Positions 33,472 through 36,132 of a stretch of 36,132 bases of DNA are shown here, in pieces. Both the position numbers and the translations under genes were made by a program. The stretch is from Acidimicrobiaceae bacterium (lineage in GTDB: Bacteria > Actinomycetota > Acidimicrobiia > Acidimicrobiales > Ilumatobacteraceae), in the NCBI GenBank assembly GCA_947488685.1, contig CANLAH010000003.1, forward strand, positions 1 through 36,132. Reading direction: 5' to 3'. Under the pieces are notes generated by a model. The model was not told the DNA's origin. It made no database searches and was given only the letters and a program-made list of their open reading frames with translations. Numbering within the stretch: the first letter of the stretch is position 1; each line of letters starts with the position of its first letter.

Positions 33472-34335
33472 TTAGTGCTCTGTTGTCGAGATCAGATTGC
33501 TCAATGAGCCACGTGCGTGCACTCCACCTGCTTCTACAGTTGTGTCCCATTTCGGTGGACAAAGTTCAGGTGCGATTTCACTTAATGGTTGTAGAACAAA
33601 ACGTCTTTCATGAAGACGCGGATGTGGGATAGTGAGCAGGTCATCGTTGATTGTGATGTTGTCGTAGAACAAAATATCAAGATCAAGTGTTCGTGGACCC
33701 CAATGAATAGTGCGCTCACGATGTGCTTGGGCCTCAACAGAATTGAGCAACCGCAACAATGCATACGGATCAAGATGAGTGTCTAGTGCAACCACCATGT
33801 TGAGATACGCATCTTGATTTTCTGGACCACCCACTGGATCTGTCTCAAAAACCTGAGACTCTGTTACAACTCGTGGAAGGTGATCGAGTGCAAACCGTAA
33901 GTGGGCCACGCGGTCTCCGATGTTGGTGCCCAGAGCCACAATTGCGCGGTGTCGAACCGCTGGATTTACGGATTGTCGAGTGCGAGTAATGGAGACAGCA
34001 GTGGAATCAATGTCTTCATCAATTGGAGGTTGCAATTTGGTGAGCGTGACAGTGGCGGCTGCGACATGATCGAACGATAAAACACAATCTGCAATGCGAG
34101 CAATGAGACGCTCTAGCAAGATGTCGCTTGACGCTCGCACTAATGCGGCGATTGCATCGGAAATGGCCCCATAATTGGCGGTGTCTCCTAGATCGTCGGT
34201 CTGACCAGCGACGGCGAGGTTGACGTCCATCTCTACATCTATTTGTAGGGGTTGTGGAGCAAGACGCTCTGCTGGGAGAACCCCTATCAGGGCCATCACT
34301 CGCAATCCGCGGATATATATATGGTCACTTGCCAT
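33472..34335 (-). CDS. folBK: Fused dihydroneopterin aldolase and HPPK (FolB-FolK)
   Basis: A 287-residue bifunctional folate enzyme. The N-terminal FolB domain (about 1-120) converts dihydroneopterin to 6-hydroxymethyl-dihydropterin; GVLPAER, DTANYGAI and TLTKLQPPI hold the catalytic Glu, Tyr and Lys. The C-terminal FolK domain (about 128-285) pyrophosphorylates that product: IVALGTNIGDRVAHLR, VFETDPVGGPENQDAYLNMV, the signature WGPRTLDLDILFYDN and IPHPRLHERRFVLQPL. The frame extends upstream to 34704, but the ATG at 34335 begins the FolB fold. No ribosome binding site is seen; TAGACA lies 7 bases upstream. Divergent from the hydrolase gene over 35 bp. Confidence 0.94.
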   Translation of the reverse strand: MASDHIYIRGLRVMALIGVLPAERLAPQPLQIDVEMDVNLAVAGQTDDLGDTANYGAISDAIAALVRASSDILLERLIARIADCVLSFDHVAAATVTLTKLQPPIDEDIDSTAVSITRTRQSVNPAVRHRAIVALGTNIGDRVAHLRFALDHLPRVVTESQVFETDPVGGPENQDAYLNMVVALDTHLDPYALLRLLNSVEAQAHRERTIHWGPRTLDLDILFYDNITINDDLLTIPHPRLHERRFVLQPLSEIAPELCPPKWDTTVEAGGVHARGSLSNLISTTEH

Positions 34336-34358
34336 GTGTTCTTGTCTATCGGGGAAAC

Positions 34359-34364
34359 TACGCT
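34359..34364 (+). promoter_or_regulatory. -10 box of probable leaderless hydrolase mRNA
   Basis: TACGCT ends 6 bases before the ATG at 34371, with no ribosome binding site. It supports this start over earlier in-frame codons that would run antisense through folBK. Confidence 0.45.
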
Positions 34365-34370
34365 CATTCC

Positions 34371-35297
34371 ATGACAGAACGCGTGCAATACGACGAATTT
34401 TCGATGTTTCATGAGAATGCCTCGGAATATGGTCTTCCATACGCTGCTCCACCTTTGGTGCGGCGTGAATTTGTGCAGTGTTCCGCGGATCGCCGATTGT
34501 CAGCGCTGGTCTGGGGAGATGAATCACCAACCATTGTGTTTTTACATGGAGGTGCTCAAAATGCGCATACGTGGGACACCGTTGCTTTGGCGATGGGCAT
34601 CGCCGTGCTGTGCATCGATCTGCCCGGTCATGGACACAGCGATAGCGCCGGCGCTTACGATGCTTCTGCGATGCCGTTGGCTCAAAATGCCAACGACATT
34701 GCAACCGTCATTCGTGCACTTGCTCCGCACGCTCAAATGATTGTTGGAATGTCGTTAGGTGGGATGACCACGATGGCATTGGCGAGAGATAATTCTGAAT
34801 TAGTGCCAAAGATGGTGTTAGTAGATGTCACGCCGGGAATCAATCAAGAAAAAACAAAAGCGATCACCGACTTTGTTAATGGTCCAGCCACATTTCCGTC
34901 ATTTGAAGAATTGCTGGAGCGAACGATGCAGTTCAACCCGACCCGAACAATGAGTTCGATGCGACGCGGCATCTTGCATAATGCGCTCCAAACTGCCGAC
35001 GGCTCGTGGGTCTGGCGATACCGACGAGATGATGCTCCCCCATTGCCCCAGGTTGAAGGAGAACTAAAAAGGCCAGATACTGCAACATTGTGGGATGTCT
35101 TTGACGCATACAACAAGCCGTTGATGTTTGTGCGAGGAATGCGCTCGCAGAGCGTGGTAAGCGACGAAGACGAAGCCGAGTTATTGCGACGAGCACCACG
35201 TACTCGAGTTGAGCATGTGCAAGAAGCAGGACACAGTGTGCAAGGAGATACTCCGCTGGAGTTAGCCGACTTGTTGCTGAGTTTTTTGGCGAGTTAG
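34371..35297 (+). CDS. Alpha/beta hydrolase
   Basis: A 308-residue alpha/beta-hydrolase-fold enzyme. The oxyanion strand is IVFLHGGAQNAHTWD, the nucleophile elbow is GMSLGG (Ser128) and the acid is probably an Asp in the SDEDEAEL region. The base is His288 in EAGHSVQGD. Esterase, lactonase or C-C hydrolase activities are all possible; the sequence does not say which. The open frame begins at 34254 but the first 39 codons lie antisense to folBK; the ATG at 34371 has a TACGCT box 6 bases upstream. Its stop codon overlaps the stop of the convergent thiolase-like gene. Confidence 0.87.
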   Translation: MTERVQYDEFSMFHENASEYGLPYAAPPLVRREFVQCSADRRLSALVWGDESPTIVFLHGGAQNAHTWDTVALAMGIAVLCIDLPGHGHSDSAGAYDASAMPLAQNANDIATVIRALAPHAQMIVGMSLGGMTTMALARDNSELVPKMVLVDVTPGINQEKTKAITDFVNGPATFPSFEELLERTMQFNPTRTMSSMRRGILHNALQTADGSWVWRYRRDDAPPLPQVEGELKRPDTATLWDVFDAYNKPLMFVRGMRSQSVVSDEDEAELLRRAPRTRVEHVQEAGHSVQGDTPLELADLLLSFLAS

Positions 35298-36132
35298 TTT
35301 TTCTCTGAGCCAACAACCCACATAGCAAAAAACTGCGAACCGCCGCCATAGGCATGACCGAGCGCAGTACGTGCACCATCGATCTGATGCTCGCCCGCTT
35401 TACCCATTACCTGTAGTGCTGCTTCACCGAATCGCAACATTCCCGATGCGCCAATCGGGTTGGATGACAACACGCCCCCTGAAGCGTTGACTGGCAAGGC
35501 ACCAGTCATCTCGGTCACTCCGTCTTCGACAAAACGCCATCCTTGATCTTTAGGCGCAAAGCCTAAGTTTTCGAGCCACATCGGCTCAAACCAACTAAAT
35601 GGCACATACATCTCAACCGCATCTATTTGCTTGAGCGGGTCGGTGATGCCGGCCTTGCGGAAAACATCTTCTGCGCACATTTCTCCGGCACGGGGACTTA
35701 CTTGATTGCGTCCAGCAAACATTGTTGGTTCACTGCGCATTGCCGTGCTGTGCACCCATGCTTTCTTGCCCGGCATCTTGTCTGCGACGTCTTCACTGGC
35801 TAACACCAACGCGATTGCGCCATCACTTGATGGACAGGTCTCAACAAATCGGATGGGGTCCCACAACATTGGTGACTCCATGGCTTTTTCTAGCGTCCAG
35901 TGGTCTTCATGAAGATGTGCATATGGGTTTTTCAGAGCATTCGTGCGATCTTTTACTGCGACCATTGCTCCGATATGACTGGGTGCTCCGGATCGCCGAA
36001 TATAACTACGAACAATCGGCGAAAAATATCCGCCAGCACCGGCGTGAACAGGCATGCTGAATGGCAGTGGAACAGACAGAGCCCACATGGCGTTGCCATC
36101 ACTTTGTTTTTCAAATGCAATCGTGAGCACCC
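35294..36132 (-). CDS. Thiolase-fold protein (lipid-transfer/SCPx type), N-terminus cut off
   Basis: The last 279 or so residues of a thiolase-superfamily protein; the frame stays open to the window edge, so the GTG at 36130 is probably an internal Val. SSDGAIALVLAS, GRNQVSPRAGEM, IDAVEMYVPFSW and NASGGVLSSNPIGASGMLRFGEAALQ place it near SCPx-type acetyl-CoA acetyltransferases of actinobacteria, often in steroid or fatty-acid degradation clusters. The His of the usual GHPxGATG motif is replaced (SSNPIGASG), and the C-terminal catalytic Cys position reads GHAYGGGSQFF. Classical thiolysis is therefore doubtful; aldolase partners or other CoA chemistry are alternatives. Confidence 0.82.
   Translation of the reverse strand, partial: VLTIAFEKQSDGNAMWALSVPLPFSMPVHAGAGGYFSPIVRSYIRRSGAPSHIGAMVAVKDRTNALKNPYAHLHEDHWTLEKAMESPMLWDPIRFVETCPSSDGAIALVLASEDVADKMPGKKAWVHSTAMRSEPTMFAGRNQVSPRAGEMCAEDVFRKAGITDPLKQIDAVEMYVPFSWFEPMWLENLGFAPKDQGWRFVEDGVTEMTGALPVNASGGVLSSNPIGASGMLRFGEAALQVMGKAGEHQIDGARTALGHAYGGGSQFFAMWVVGSEKN

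Noticed and set aside
34254-34370. Longer N-terminus for the alpha/beta hydrolase
   Set aside because: These 39 codons are mostly antisense to folBK; the leaderless-type start at 34371 is better.
34336-34704. Longer N-terminus for FolBK
   Set aside because: It would run antisense through the hydrolase gene; FolB begins at 34335.
1-36132. Phage, insertion sequence or genomic island
   Set aside because: No transposase, integrase, attachment repeats or shift in codon use was seen; all gene families are chromosomal housekeeping or common metabolism.

Overview
The window is an ordinary, gene-dense bacterial chromosome segment of roughly even base composition: 34 protein genes (one cut at each end), one tRNA, no mobile element and no CRISPR array. 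The gene content points to an actinobacterium, most likely an Acidimicrobiia-type (freshwater acIV/Ilumatobacter-like) lineage. Pointers are an F420-type luciferase-like oxidoreductase, a PAC2 protein, a BldD-like regulator, a GpgS-like glycosyltransferase, several acyl-CoA enzymes, a mitochondrial-type aconitase with an IDH1-type isocitrate dehydrogenase, and many genes that start 6-8 bases after a TANNNT box with no ribosome binding site (probable leaderless mRNAs). The class-level assignment is inference from gene families and was not checked by any search.

Region 1-16040 is central carbon and nitrogen metabolism. It holds the large subunit of glutamate synthase (cut at the left edge), two crotonase-fold enzymes around a nitroreductase, and a GntR/HutC regulator divergent from aconitase. 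A LysR regulator, an acyl-CoA carboxylase carboxyltransferase and citrate synthase follow. Then come a quinone-oxidoreductase-like MDR protein in an operon with NADP-isocitrate dehydrogenase, and a divergent acyl-CoA dehydrogenase. Together citrate synthase, aconitase, isocitrate dehydrogenase and glutamate synthase make a path from acetyl-CoA to glutamate. The aconitase and isocitrate dehydrogenase promoters share the same two-part element (ACTTGTAT-N5-TTGTAYAC), which I propose is the GntR operator.

Region 16062-24573 is one long minus-strand train: lepA, photolyase, hrcA, dnaJ, rsmE, a BldD-like regulator, hemW, tRNA-Val(GAC) and an EamA transporter, with gaps of only a few bases or overlaps. 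The BldD-like protein keeps the c-di-GMP signature RXD-X8-RXXD, and a near-consensus BldD box lies just before its own start.

Region 24602-31246 holds rpsT, holA, comEC and comEA (the com pair split by a small membrane-protein gene on the other strand), a thioredoxin-TPR protein divergent from a PAC2 protein across only 30 bp, and an F420-type oxidoreductase ending at a strong bidirectional terminator.

Region 31323-36132 holds a surface or secreted protein with twin 38-residue cysteine repeats, a Thr/Ser/Pro stalk encoded by a nine-copy 9-bp minisatellite and a DUF1566/Lcl-type C-terminal domain. It continues with a GpgS-like glycosyltransferase, a fused folB-folK gene, a divergent alpha/beta hydrolase and a thiolase-fold protein cut at the right edge. 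No non-coding stretch exceeds about 235 bases; the largest (8746-8980) holds three consecutive hairpins and a LysR-type palindrome.
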